Assembly (NCBI RefSeq): GCF_020532625.1
Contig: NZ_JAJAUY010000031.1
Location: 1 to 51,781, forward strand
Direction of reading: 5' to 3'
Length of the DNA: 51,781 nucleotides
Source of the DNA: Streptomyces antimicrobicus
Lineage (GTDB): Bacteria > Actinomycetota > Actinomycetes > Streptomycetales > Streptomycetaceae
Each line of letters opens with the position of its first letter. Positions within the stretch are counted from its first letter, which is position 1. The position numbers and the translations under genes are program-made. Under the pieces are notes generated by a model, which saw only the letters and a program-made list of their open reading frames with translations, did not search any database and was not told the DNA's origin. Shown one piece after another: positions 22,084 to 30,325 of the stretch.

Positions 22084-22677
22084 ATGGCAGACACCAAGCA
22101 GGAGCGCAGCGCGGCGAAGCTCGCCAAGCAGATCGGCGCCTTCTCCAAGCAGCACGGCGGCGCCGAGGGGCAGCTCGCGTACATCGGCCAGGCGGGCACC
22201 CGGATCGTGCTCGTCGGCTCGGACGGCGGCTGGGGCGACCTGGTCGCCCCCTCCCAGGCGGTCGCGAAGCTGGCGGCGGAGAAGGCCGGGCTGACCCTCC
22301 ACGAGGAGTTCGACGGCGAGTTCGCCGCCCAGGTGCGCACCGGTCCCTACGAGTGGACGCGGATGGCCGGCATCCAGCTCGGCGGCACCCCGAACCCGCG
22401 GCCGGCCGCTCCGGTGGCCGCCGAGCCCGAGCCGGAGCCGGAGCCCGAGGTCGTGGAGGCTCCCGCCGAGGCGAAGGCCGAGTCCGCGGAGGCCGAGGCC
22501 ACGCCTGCCGAGGCGAAGGCCGAGTCCGTCGAGGCCAAGGCCGAGACCGCCGGGGCCAAGGCCGAGTCCGTCGAGGCCAAGGCCGAGACCGCCGAGGCCG
22601 AGGACGGGGCCGCCGAGGTGAAGGACGGGGCCGCCGAGGCCAAGCCCGCGAAGCCGGCCGGGGACGACCAGGCCTGA
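22084..22677 (+). CDS. Conserved hypothetical with Ala/Glu/Lys repeat tail
   Basis: 197 aa, function unknown. Residues 1-100 form a compact, charged domain (RSAAKLAKQIGAFSKQHGG, GTRIVLVGSDGGWGDLV, HEEFDGEFAAQVRTGPYEW). Residues 100-197 are low complexity: a PEPEPEPE stretch, then repeats of the type AKAESVEAKAETA that would be disordered or helical and strongly charged. No signal peptide or membrane segment. ATG 22084 appears to be translated from a leaderless message. The domain is reminiscent of small conserved actinomycete proteins near ctaB, but I do not recognise a family. Confidence 0.8.
   Translation: MADTKQERSAAKLAKQIGAFSKQHGGAEGQLAYIGQAGTRIVLVGSDGGWGDLVAPSQAVAKLAAEKAGLTLHEEFDGEFAAQVRTGPYEWTRMAGIQLGGTPNPRPAAPVAAEPEPEPEPEVVEAPAEAKAESAEAEATPAEAKAESVEAKAETAGAKAESVEAKAETAEAEDGAAEVKDGAAEAKPAKPAGDDQA
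22519..22594 (+). repeat. 42-bp coding tandem repeat
   Basis: 34 identical bases starting GCCGAGTCCGTCGAGGCC occur at 22519-22552 and 22561-22594, period 42 bp. They encode the AESVEAKAETA repeats of the hypothetical protein and are a likely site of length variation. Confidence 0.75.
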
Positions 22678-22801
22678 GCGGCTCCGGCCCCCGTCGGGCG
22701 TCGCCTCGGTCAACTGCACGAGCAACACCTGACACTCCCGTCACCCGTTAGGACGTGTGGAAGCGCGCAAGCCCGCCCCACGTCCGCAACGGGATGACCG
22801 G

Positions 22802-23929
22802 ATGATCGAAACGCCGCCCCTGGTGGACCAGTACTGCCATGGAGTGCTCCGGACGGAGCTGGGCCTCGGCACCTTCGAGGCCCAGCTGAGCCGGTCGGGC
22901 CGGCCGCCCGCCGCCGGCACCACCTTCTTCGACACCCAGACCGGCTTCGCCGTCCGCCGCTGGTGCCCGCCGCTGCTCGGCCTGGAGCCGCACTGCCCGC
23001 CCGCCCACTACCTGGCGCGGCGCCGCGAGCTGGGCGTCCTGGAGACCGGCCGCCGGCTGCTGCGCGGCGCGGGCATCGCCACGTATCTCGTGGACACCGG
23101 CCTGTCCGCGGACCTCACCGGCCCCCGCGAGCTCGCCGACGCCGCGGCCGCCGAGGCCCACGAGATCGTCCGGCTGGAGACCCTCGCCGAGCAGGTCGCC
23201 GACACCTCCGGCACCGCCGGGGCCTTCCTCGCCAACCTCTCCGAGGCGCTGCACGCCGCCGCCGCCACGGCGGTCGCCTTCACCTGCGGTACGGGCGCCG
23301 GCCACGGCATCGCCCTCGCCTTCGCCCCCGAGCCGCCCGGTCCGGGCGAGGTCCGCGGCGCGGCCGGGCGCTGGCTGGAGCGCCGGGCCAAGGGCGGCTG
23401 CGTACGGGACCCCGTCCTGCTGCGGCACCTGCTGTGGAGCGCGGTGGCCCGCGGGCTGCCGCTCCAGCTGCACGCCGGCGCGGGGGACCCGTGCGAGCGC
23501 ATCGACCGCACCGATCCCACGCTGCTGACGGACTTCGTCCGCGCGACCGCGGGGCTCGGCACGGACCTGGTCCTGCTGCACGGATACCCGTACCACCGGC
23601 ACGCCGCCCATCTGGCGGCGGCCTTCCCGCACGTCTACGCCGACCTCGGGCCGGCCCTGGCGCACACCGGGGCCCGGGCCGCCGAGGTGCTGGCCGAGCT
23701 GCTGGAGCTGGCCCCCTTCGGCAAGCTGCTGTTCTCCAGCGGCGGCCGGCACCTGCCCGAGCTGCACGTGGTCGGCGCCCAGGTGTTCCGCGAGGCGCTG
23801 GGCCGGGTGCTGGGCGGCTGGGTCGGCGACGGGGCCTGGTCGCTCCGCGACGCCCAGCGGGTGGCCGCGATGATCGCGGCGGGCAACGCCCGCCGCGTCT
23901 ACCGGCTGGCCGACGCCGTCCCGGCCTGA
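22802..23929 (+). CDS. Amidohydrolase-superfamily protein
   Basis: Predicted metal-dependent hydrolase of the amidohydrolase/FluG-like group; substrate unknown. 375 aa. Seen: LVDQYCHGV at the N-terminus (first metal-binding position, one His of the usual pair), PLQLHAGAGDP (strand-5/6 type His), LVLLHGYPYHRHAAHLAAAFP, and a late FGKLLFSSGGRHLPELHVVGA. The usual DxHxH is only partly kept, so activity is uncertain. A GTG at 22757 is in frame, but the 15 codons before ATG 22802 have only about two-thirds G/C third positions against nearly all after it; GGGA precedes ATG 22802. It converges with ctaA across 13 bases. Confidence 0.78.
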   Translation: MIETPPLVDQYCHGVLRTELGLGTFEAQLSRSGRPPAAGTTFFDTQTGFAVRRWCPPLLGLEPHCPPAHYLARRRELGVLETGRRLLRGAGIATYLVDTGLSADLTGPRELADAAAAEAHEIVRLETLAEQVADTSGTAGAFLANLSEALHAAAATAVAFTCGTGAGHGIALAFAPEPPGPGEVRGAAGRWLERRAKGGCVRDPVLLRHLLWSAVARGLPLQLHAGAGDPCERIDRTDPTLLTDFVRATAGLGTDLVLLHGYPYHRHAAHLAAAFPHVYADLGPALAHTGARAAEVLAELLELAPFGKLLFSSGGRHLPELHVVGAQVFREALGRVLGGWVGDGAWSLRDAQRVAAMIAAGNARRVYRLADAVPA

Positions 23930-23942
23930 CCGGGGCCGGGGC

Positions 23943-24902
23943 TCAGGCGGCGGAGAGCGCCGGGTCGCCCTGCGCCGGGATCTCGGCCCGGTCCGCCGGC
24001 CGCTCGCGCAGGCTCAGCACGAGCCGCAGCACGGCGATCCACACCAGGCAGGAACCGAGCATGTGGGCGGCGACGAGCACCTCGGGCAGCTGGGTGAAGA
24101 ACTGCACGTAGCCGACCGCGCCCTGGGCGAGCAGCACCAGGAGCAGGTCGCGGGCGCGGGCCCGGGTGTCGTCCGGGGCGTCCACCACCCGCAGCACCAG
24201 CCACATCGCGACGCCGAGCGCGCACACGACCCAGGCGGCGACGGCGTGCACGTGTGCGGTGCCCTCCCAGTCGAAGGGCATGCGCGGCACGTCGCTGCTG
24301 TCACCGGCGTGCGGACCGGAGCCGGTCACGACCGTGCCGGCCGCGATCAGCACGACGGTGGCGGCGACCAGGGCCCAGGAGAGCTTGCGCACCGGGGCGG
24401 GCACCCGGCGCCGGACCGCGCCGTCCCCCTCGCGGGTGCGCTGCCAGGTGACGGTGGTGACCGCGATGAGCGCCGTGGCCAGCAGGAAGTGCCCCGCCAC
24501 GCTCCACGGGTTGAGGCCGGTGCGGACGGTGATGCCGCCGAGCACCGCGTTGCCGCAGACGACCCAGAACTGCGTCCAGCCGAGCTTCGTCAGCGACCGG
24601 CGCCACGGCTTGGCGCACCGGGCGGCCAGGATGCACCAGCCGACGGCGGCGCTCACCACGTAGGTCAGCATGCGGTTGCCGAACTCGATGGCGCCGTGGA
24701 TGCCCTGGGCCTGAGTGGTGATCAGGCTGTCCTCGGTGCACTTGGGCCAGGTGTCGCAGCCGAGCCCGGATCCGGTCAGCCGGACCGCCCCGCCGGTGAC
24801 GACGATGACGACGGTCATGACCAGGGCGGCGAGTGCGGCGCGCTGGACGGTCCGGGGTGAGGGCGTCCAGCGGGCGGCAAGGTAGGCGAAGGGGTTGAAC
24901 AC
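23943..24902 (-). CDS. ctaA: Heme A synthase (COX15/CtaA)
   Basis: Integral membrane monooxygenase that converts heme O to heme A for cytochrome aa3. 319 aa with about eight predicted helices arranged as two four-helix halves. The heme-ligand histidines are visible in IHGAIEFGNRMLTYVV, VAGHFLLATALIAV, GTAHVHAVAAWVV and VLVAAHMLGSCLVW, and the extracellular cysteine pair in GLGCDTWPKC is typical. The GTG start at 24902 lies 6 bases behind a TACGAT -10, so the gene is probably leaderless. It faces the amidohydrolase gene tail to tail and works after CtaB. Confidence 0.95.
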   Translation of the reverse strand: MFNPFAYLAARWTPSPRTVQRAALAALVMTVVIVVTGGAVRLTGSGLGCDTWPKCTEDSLITTQAQGIHGAIEFGNRMLTYVVSAAVGWCILAARCAKPWRRSLTKLGWTQFWVVCGNAVLGGITVRTGLNPWSVAGHFLLATALIAVTTVTWQRTREGDGAVRRRVPAPVRKLSWALVAATVVLIAAGTVVTGSGPHAGDSSDVPRMPFDWEGTAHVHAVAAWVVCALGVAMWLVLRVVDAPDDTRARARDLLLVLLAQGAVGYVQFFTQLPEVLVAAHMLGSCLVWIAVLRLVLSLRERPADRAEIPAQGDPALSAA

Positions 24903-24908
24903 GCCCCT

Positions 24909-24914
24909 ATCGTA
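24909..24914 (-). promoter_or_regulatory. Leaderless-type -10 of ctaA
   Basis: On the minus strand TACGAT is followed by AGGGGC and then the GTG start, which puts the expected first transcript base on the G of the start codon. Confidence 0.5.
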
Positions 24915-24935
24915 GGCGCCGCCTTGTGCAAACTT

Positions 24936-26123
24936 TCACGAGGGGGTGCCGCCGGGCGCCGGCCCCGCCGCCTGCGGGCCGACGAGCTGGCGGAACCGGG
25001 CCGCGGCCGGGTCGCCCTCCTCCTGCCACCACACGTGCAGCCGCCAAGAGCCGCCGGGCCCCGGGCAGTCGGCGGACTCCATGAAGCCGCGCAGGAGTTC
25101 GCCCCCTACGTCCGCAGCTGTCCGGTTTCGTACCTCGGCGGCGCCGTGCCACGGATGCGGCCGGGTCTGCCAGACCCCGTCCGGGCCGCGGACGTCGAAC
25201 CGCCACACCGCCAGCCACGGGGTGACGTCGAGCATGGTGTCCACGTCCTCCGGGTCCAGCCGGAGCAGCGCGGCCATGTCGCCGGGTGCCACGCCCTGGA
25301 TCCGCGCCGCGACCACCGCCTGCGGCAGCAGCCGTTCCGGGAGCAGGCCCCTCACGCGCAGGTTCACCAGCGACTCGAAGGACAGGTAGCGCAGCCGCAG
25401 CTGGAGCTGGCGGCCCAGATGCGCGAGGGCCTCCTCGGACTCCTGGAGGATCTGGGGGTCCTCGCTCACCTGCAGCAGCCGGCGGAAGTCGCCCTCCGCG
25501 TCCACCGCCCAGGCCGTCGCCTCCTCCGCCTGCCCCAGCTCGGCGAGCCGGTCGCCGAGGAACACCTTGGCCTGGGCCAGGCCCCGGTGGTTGACGGGGT
25601 CGCTCTGGTCCAGGCCCGCCCAGACCTCCACGGCGGCGCGGGTCACGTCCCGGGCCCGCTCGCCGTCCGCCCGCTCCATCGGGTCCGGGCCCTGCGCGGC
25701 GGCCGGGCCCAGCGGGTGCCGGGGCAGCCGGTGCCCGTCGCTCAGCGGCCAGGCCAGCCAGACGCCCTGGTTGATCAGGGCCCGGGCGTACCAGCGGGCG
25801 TACTCGGCGCGGTGTCCGGCGGCCCGCCGGGCGTGGTGCAGCGCCTCCTCGACGGCCGACAGCGCCCCCGCCCGGTCGCCCGCCGCGAACCGGCGGGCCG
25901 CCAGGTCGCCCAGGCGCAGCCCGAGCAGGGCGGCGTACTCCGGGTCGGTCCGGGCGGGCCCGCGCAGGGCGGCGATCAGCTCGTCCAGCAGCCGTCCGGC
26001 GTCCTCGGGTGCCATGTGCCCGGCCCCCGCCCGGATCCTCGCCCACCGCTCGTCCAGCCGCAGAACGGCCTCACGCCCCGCCATGCCGCCCCCCGGCGTC
26101 ACCCTCGTGTGGTCAGGCTCCAT
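24936..26123 (-). CDS. Hypothetical protein with helical-repeat N-terminal half
   Basis: 395 aa, no recognised family. The N-terminal half is Ala/Arg/Glu-rich and helical, with TPR-like pairs (LLGLRLGDLAARRFAAGDR, GALSAVEEALHHARRAAGHR, RGLAQAKVFLGDRLAELGQ). The C-terminal part is different, with tryptophans (DVTPWLAVWRFDVRGPDG, WRLHVWWQEEGD), suggesting a small beta domain. It starts 33 bases after the ABC permease on the same strand and is likely co-transcribed. ATG 26123 has no ribosome site; ATG 26084 follows GGGGGG and may be the true start. No signal peptide. Confidence 0.75.
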   Translation of the reverse strand: MEPDHTRVTPGGGMAGREAVLRLDERWARIRAGAGHMAPEDAGRLLDELIAALRGPARTDPEYAALLGLRLGDLAARRFAAGDRAGALSAVEEALHHARRAAGHRAEYARWYARALINQGVWLAWPLSDGHRLPRHPLGPAAAQGPDPMERADGERARDVTRAAVEVWAGLDQSDPVNHRGLAQAKVFLGDRLAELGQAEEATAWAVDAEGDFRRLLQVSEDPQILQESEEALAHLGRQLQLRLRYLSFESLVNLRVRGLLPERLLPQAVVAARIQGVAPGDMAALLRLDPEDVDTMLDVTPWLAVWRFDVRGPDGVWQTRPHPWHGAAEVRNRTAADVGGELLRGFMESADCPGPGGSWRLHVWWQEEGDPAAARFRQLVGPQAAGPAPGGTPS

Positions 26124-26156
26124 CCTGACGCCGCGGGCCCGGCGGGCGGAAGGGAT

Positions 26157-26924
26157 TCACTGCCAGCGGAAGAAGCGGGCGGCGGCGCCCAGCCCGGCCG
26201 CGGTCCAGCCGGCCAGGACCGCCACGTCCCGCCAGGGCAGGGCCGCGCCGTGCTGGAGCACCTCGCGCAGGCCGTGGGAGAGCGCGGAGATCGGCAGCAG
26301 CTCCAGCAGCGGGCGGACCGCGTCGGGGAACTTCTCCAGCGGCACGATCACACCGCCGCCGACGAGCAGCAGCAGGAAGACCAGGTTGGCGGCGGCCAGC
26401 GTCACCTCCGCCTTGAGGGTGCCGGCCATCAGCAGCCCGAGCCCGGAGAAGGCGGCCGTCCCCAGCAGGAGCAGCGCGGCGACGGCGAACGGGCCGCCCT
26501 GCGGGGACCAGCCGAGGCCGAAGGCGATGGCGGTGAGCAGGGCCACCTGGAGCACCTCGGTGACCAGCACCGACAGCGTCTTGGCGGTCAGCAGCGCCCA
26601 GCGCGGCAGCGGCGAGGCGCCGAGCCGCTTGAGCACCCCGTAGCGGCGGTCGAAGCCGGTGGCGATCGCCTGGCCGGTGAAGGCGGTGGACAGCACGGCG
26701 AGCGCGAGCACCCCCGGGGCGAGGAAGTCCACGGGCTCCTCCGCCCCGGTGTCCACGACGTCCACCGAGGAGAACAGCGCCAGCAGCAGGGCGGGGATGA
26801 TCACGGTCAGCAGCAGCTGCTCCCCGTTGCGCAGCAGCATCCGGGTCTCCAGCGCCGTCTGCGCCGCGATCATGCGGAACACCGGGGCCGCGCCCGGCCG
26901 GGGGGTGAACGTACCGGCGCTCAT
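26157..26924 (-). CDS. ABC-2 type transporter permease
   Basis: Membrane subunit of an ABC exporter. 255 aa with six predicted helices: about LLLTVIIPALLLALFS, VLALAVLSTAFTGQ, VLQVALLTAIAFGLG, VAALLLLGTAAFSGLGLL, LVFLLLLVGGGVIVP and a last short one near VAVLAGWTAAGLGA. The ABC-2 signature region is LLELLPISALSHGLREVLQHG. ATG 26924 overlaps the ATPase stop in ATGA, so the pair forms one transporter. Substrate is unknown. The position beside ctaA and the suf operon is shared with mycobacteria, from memory. Confidence 0.88.
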   Translation of the reverse strand: MSAGTFTPRPGAAPVFRMIAAQTALETRMLLRNGEQLLLTVIIPALLLALFSSVDVVDTGAEEPVDFLAPGVLALAVLSTAFTGQAIATGFDRRYGVLKRLGASPLPRWALLTAKTLSVLVTEVLQVALLTAIAFGLGWSPQGGPFAVAALLLLGTAAFSGLGLLMAGTLKAEVTLAAANLVFLLLLVGGGVIVPLEKFPDAVRPLLELLPISALSHGLREVLQHGAALPWRDVAVLAGWTAAGLGAAARFFRWQ

Positions 26925-27847
26925 CCGCGCAGCTCCTTGCCCGTGAGTTCGAGGAAGACGTCCTCCAGCGTGTGCCGCTCCACCGACAGGCTGTCGGGCA
27001 GGACGCCGTGCTGGGCGCACCAGGAGGCGACGGTGGCCAGCATCTGCGGGTCGACGTCACCGGTCACCCGGTACGCCCCCGGGGCCAGCTCGGCGGCCCG
27101 GGTGCCGTCGGGCAGGGCCTTGAGCAGGGCGGCGAGGTCGAGGCCGGGGCGGCCGGTGAAGCGCAGGGTGTTCTCGGCGCCGCCGCGGCACAGCTGCTCG
27201 GGGCTGCCGTGGGCGATCACCTTGCCGGCGTCGACGACGGCGACCTCGTCGGCGAGCTGCTCGGCCTCGTCCATGTGGTGCGTGGTGAGCACGACGGTGA
27301 CCCCGTCGGCGCGCAGCTCCCGCACCAGCTCCCAGGTGGCGCGCCGGGCCTGCGGGTCGAGCCCGGCCGTCGGCTCGTCGAGGAAGACCAGCTCGGGGCG
27401 GCCGACCACGGCCATGGCCAAGGACAGCCGCTGCTGCTGGCCGCCGGACAGCCGGCGGTAGGGGGTGCGGCCGCAGCTTCCGAGGCCGAGCCGCTCCACC
27501 AGGGCGCCGACGTCGAGCGGGTCGGCGTACAGCGAGGCCATGTGGCGCAGCATCTCCTCGGCGCGGGCGCCGGAGTAGACGCCGCCGGACTGGAGCATCA
27601 CCCCGACCCGGGGGCGCAGGGCCGCGGCGTCGGCGACCGGGTCGAGCCCGAGGACCCGGACGGTGCCGGCGTCGGGCCGGTGGTAGCCCTCGCAGGTCTC
27701 CACCGTGGTGGTCTTGCCCGCGCCGTTGGGGCCGAGGACCGCCGTCACCGCGGACCGCGGGACGACGAGGTCCAGGCCGTCCACCGCGGTCTTGGTGCCG
27801 AACCGCTTCACCAGTCCGCGGATCTCCACGGCGGGGTCGTTGCTCAT
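26921..27847 (-). CDS. ABC transporter ATP-binding protein
   Basis: Cytoplasmic ATPase of the adjacent exporter, DrrA/CcmA-like group. 308 aa. Walker A GPNGAGKTTT, Q-loop GVMLQSGGVY, signature LSGGQQQRLSLA, Walker B LVFLDEPTAGLD and the switch His in VLTTHHMDEAEQLAD are all intact. About 80 residues after the ATPase domain (VIAHGSPEQL onward) form the C-terminal regulatory region of this subfamily. ATG 27847 is 7 bases behind a TAGACT -10 with no ribosome site, so it is probably leaderless; longer reading frames upstream lack coding character. Confidence 0.92.
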   Translation of the reverse strand: MSNDPAVEIRGLVKRFGTKTAVDGLDLVVPRSAVTAVLGPNGAGKTTTVETCEGYHRPDAGTVRVLGLDPVADAAALRPRVGVMLQSGGVYSGARAEEMLRHMASLYADPLDVGALVERLGLGSCGRTPYRRLSGGQQQRLSLAMAVVGRPELVFLDEPTAGLDPQARRATWELVRELRADGVTVVLTTHHMDEAEQLADEVAVVDAGKVIAHGSPEQLCRGGAENTLRFTGRPGLDLAALLKALPDGTRAAELAPGAYRVTGDVDPQMLATVASWCAQHGVLPDSLSVERHTLEDVFLELTGKELRG

Positions 27848-27854
27848 GCGGGTG

Positions 27855-27860
27855 AGTCTA
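27855..27860 (-). promoter_or_regulatory. Leaderless-type -10 of the ABC operon
   Basis: On the minus strand TAGACT lies 7 bases before ATG 27847. No -35 of the TTGAC type is found 16-19 bp upstream. Confidence 0.45.
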
Positions 27861-28049
27861 CGGAGCCGGGAAAGGGGGCCCGGGGCCCGGGCCGCGGGCA
27901 CCGGCCGGGGGGTGCCGGCCGGTCCCGGCCGCCGCGGGCCCCCGGGTGGCCTGCGGAGACTGCGGAGCGTTCCCGATTTCGTCACTCTGCGTCGACAGAT
28001 TAGGTAACCCTTAGTGATGGAGGACACCGCGCGTGGCCTCCGTCACGGC

Positions 28050-28086
28050 TTGTCGGGGCTCGGCTAATTACGCAACAATGGCGTTG
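28050..28086 (+). promoter_or_regulatory. sufR promoter with SufR operator CAAC-N6-GTTG
   Basis: TTGTCG (28050-28055), an 18-bp spacer and AACAAT (28074-28079) form a promoter whose expected start is the G of the sufR GTG at 28086. The inverted repeat CAAC-AATGGC-GTTG occupies 28073-28086 and so covers the -10 and the start site. CAAC-N6-GTTG is the binding motif reported for SufR in cyanobacteria and, from memory, in Streptomyces. Autorepression of the whole operon is inferred. Confidence 0.75.
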
Positions 28087-28847
28087 TGAAAAACGGCGAA
28101 CGGCTGATCGAGACCCCCCAGGGGGAGCTCGCGACCGGGGAGCGGTCGACCCGCAACCGGGTCGCGCGGTCGATCCTGGACCACGGTCCCTCCACCGTCG
28201 CCGACCTCGCCCAGCGTCTCGGCCTCACCCAGGCCGCCGTCCGCCGCCATCTCGACGCGCTCGTCGCCGACGACGTGGTCGCACCCCGTGAGCAGCGCGT
28301 GTACGGCACGCGCACCCGGGGCCGGCCCGCCAAGGTCTTCGCGCTCACCGACTGCGGCCGCGACGCCTTCGACCAGTCCTACGACTCGCTCGCCGTGGAC
28401 GCCCTGCGCTGGATCGCGCAGTCCGCCGGCGGGGGCGAGCAGGGCGACGCCGCCGTCGCGGCGTTCGCCAGGGCGCGGCTGGCCGCCCAGGCGGAGACGT
28501 ACCGCAAGGCCGTCGACGAGGCGGCCCCCGCGGAGCGCACCGAGGCCCTGGCCAAGGCGTTGACCGCGGACGGGTACGCTGCTACGGCGAAGAGCGCTCC
28601 CGGTCCGCACAGCGGAGAACAGCTCTGCCAGCACCACTGCCCGGTCGCCCACGTCGCCGAGCAGTTCCCGCAGCTGTGCGAGGCGGAGACCGAGGTCTTC
28701 TCCCGCCTGCTCGGGACCCATGTGCAGCGTCTCGCCACGATCGCCCACGGCGACGGGGTGTGCACGACGTTCATCCCGCGAAGCGCGAGCACAGCACAGA
28801 CCGACACATCAGCATCTGCAAGCACGGCCGGGAGGAACCCCGCATGA
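28086..28847 (+). CDS. sufR: Iron-sulfur cluster biogenesis regulator SufR
   Basis: Fe-S-cluster-containing repressor of the suf operon. 253 aa. N-terminal winged helix at about 20-85 ([24 protein letters not shown], then [12 protein letters not shown]). The C-terminal cluster-binding region has cysteines C181, C185, C198 and C226 in [19 protein letters not shown] and HGDGVCTTF, the SufR signature. It sits first in the operon and its stop overlaps sufB as ATGA. GTG 28086 is part of its own operator. The last 25 residues ([14 protein letters not shown]) are low complexity. Confidence 0.93.
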   Translation: MKNGERLIETPQGELATGERSTRNRVARSILDHGPSTVADLAQRLGLTQAAVRRHLDALVADDVVAPREQRVYGTRTRGRPAKVFALTDCGRDAFDQSYDSLAVDALRWIAQSAGGGEQGDAAVAAFARARLAAQAETYRKAVDEAAPAERTEALAKALTADGYAATAKSAPGPHSGEQLCQHHCPVAHVAEQFPQLCEAETEVFSRLLGTHVQRLATIAHGDGVCTTFIPRSASTAQTDTSASASTAGRNPA

Positions 28848-30259
28848 CCACGGAGATTGCTCACCCTGAGCTCGAGGGCCTGGGCAAGTACGAGTACGGC
28901 TGGGCCGACTCCGACGCGGCCGGTGCCGCTGCCAAGCGCGGTCTCAGCGAGGACGTCGTCCGCGACATCTCGGCGAAGAAGAACGAGCCCGAGTGGATGC
29001 TGAAGCTCCGCCTCAAGGGCCTGAAGCTCTTCGACAAGAAGCCCATGCCGACCTGGGGCTCCGACCTCTCGGGCATCGACTTCGACAACATCAAGTACTT
29101 CGTGCGTTCCACCGAGAAGCAGGCCGCTTCCTGGGAGGAACTGCCCGAGGACATCAAGAACACGTACGACAAGCTCGGCATCCCGGAGGCGGAGAAGCAG
29201 CGCCTCGTCGCCGGTGTCGCGGCCCAGTACGAGTCCGAGGTCGTCTACCACCAGATCCGCGAGGACCTGGAGGAGCAGGGCGTCATCTTCGTCGACACCG
29301 ACACCGCGCTGAAGGAGCACGAGGAGCTCTTCAAGGAGTACTTCGGCACCGTCATCCCGGTCGGCGACAACAAGTTCGCCTCGCTGAACACCGCCGTGTG
29401 GTCCGGTGGCTCGTTCATCTACGTGCCGAAGGGCGTGCACGTCGAGATCCCGCTGCAGGCCTACTTCCGCATCAACACGGAGAACATGGGCCAGTTCGAG
29501 CGGACGCTGATCATCGTCGACGAGGACGCCTACGTCCACTACGTCGAGGGCTGCACCGCCCCGATCTACTCCTCGGACTCGCTGCACAGCGCCGTGGTCG
29601 AGATCATCGTCAAGAAGGGCGGCCGCTGCCGCTACACGACCATCCAGAACTGGTCGAACAACGTCTACAACCTGGTCACCAAGCGCGCCGTGGCGTACGA
29701 GGGCGCGACCATGGAGTGGATCGACGGCAACATCGGTTCCAAGGTCACCATGAAGTACCCGGCCGTCTACCTGATGGGCGAGCACGCCAAGGGCGAGACC
29801 CTCTCCATCGCCTTCGCGGGCGAGGGCCAGCACCAGGACGCCGGCTCCAAGATGGTCCACATGGCGCCGAACACCTCCTCCAACATCGTCTCCAAGTCGG
29901 TGGCGCGGGGCGGCGGCCGCACCTCCTACCGCGGCCTGGTCGAGATCGGCGAGGGCGCGCCCGGCTCGAAGAGCAACGTGCTCTGCGACGCCCTGCTCGT
30001 GGACACCATCTCCCGCTCGGACACGTACCCGTACGTGGACGTCCGCGAGGACGACGTGACCATGGGCCACGAGGCCACCGTCTCCAAGGTCTCCGAGGAC
30101 CAGCTCTTCTACCTGATGCAGCGCGGCCTGACCGAGTTCGAGGCCATGGCGATGATCGTGCGCGGCTTCGTCGAGCCGATCGCCAAGGAGCTGCCGATGG
30201 AGTACGCGCTGGAGCTCAACCGGCTGATCGAGCTGCAGATGGAGGGCGCGGTCGGCTAG
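28844..30259 (+). CDS. sufB: Fe-S cluster assembly scaffold protein SufB
   Basis: Scaffold subunit of the SufBCD complex, on which clusters are built. 471 aa, full length. Typical blocks are [58 protein letters not shown] split by family helices, [20 protein letters not shown], and the SufD-interaction end [22 protein letters not shown]. No intein is present, unlike mycobacterial SufB. ATG 28844 has GGAGG at 28831-28835 and overlaps sufR. Confidence 0.97.
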   Translation: MTTEIAHPELEGLGKYEYGWADSDAAGAAAKRGLSEDVVRDISAKKNEPEWMLKLRLKGLKLFDKKPMPTWGSDLSGIDFDNIKYFVRSTEKQAASWEELPEDIKNTYDKLGIPEAEKQRLVAGVAAQYESEVVYHQIREDLEEQGVIFVDTDTALKEHEELFKEYFGTVIPVGDNKFASLNTAVWSGGSFIYVPKGVHVEIPLQAYFRINTENMGQFERTLIIVDEDAYVHYVEGCTAPIYSSDSLHSAVVEIIVKKGGRCRYTTIQNWSNNVYNLVTKRAVAYEGATMEWIDGNIGSKVTMKYPAVYLMGEHAKGETLSIAFAGEGQHQDAGSKMVHMAPNTSSNIVSKSVARGGGRTSYRGLVEIGEGAPGSKSNVLCDALLVDTISRSDTYPYVDVREDDVTMGHEATVSKVSEDQLFYLMQRGLTEFEAMAMIVRGFVEPIAKELPMEYALELNRLIELQMEGAVG

Positions 30260-30325
30260 TCCCGGCCCCCCCCGTCCGCAGCAGGCCCCCTACGCACGAA
30301 GCAGGAAGAGAGCAAGACGACAGCC

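Noticed and set aside
22757..22801. GTG 22757 as start of the amidohydrolase
   Set aside because: The 15 codons before ATG 22802 lack the strong G/C third-position bias of the gene. Not excluded.
20829..24902. Biosynthetic cluster around the ctaB prenyltransferase and amidohydrolase
   Set aside because: CtaB carries the heme O synthase motifs and ctaA follows; the arrangement is core respiratory metabolism, not secondary metabolism.
28000..28018. DmdR iron box
   Set aside because: Only the first six bases (TTAGGT) match; the second half does not form the expected repeat.
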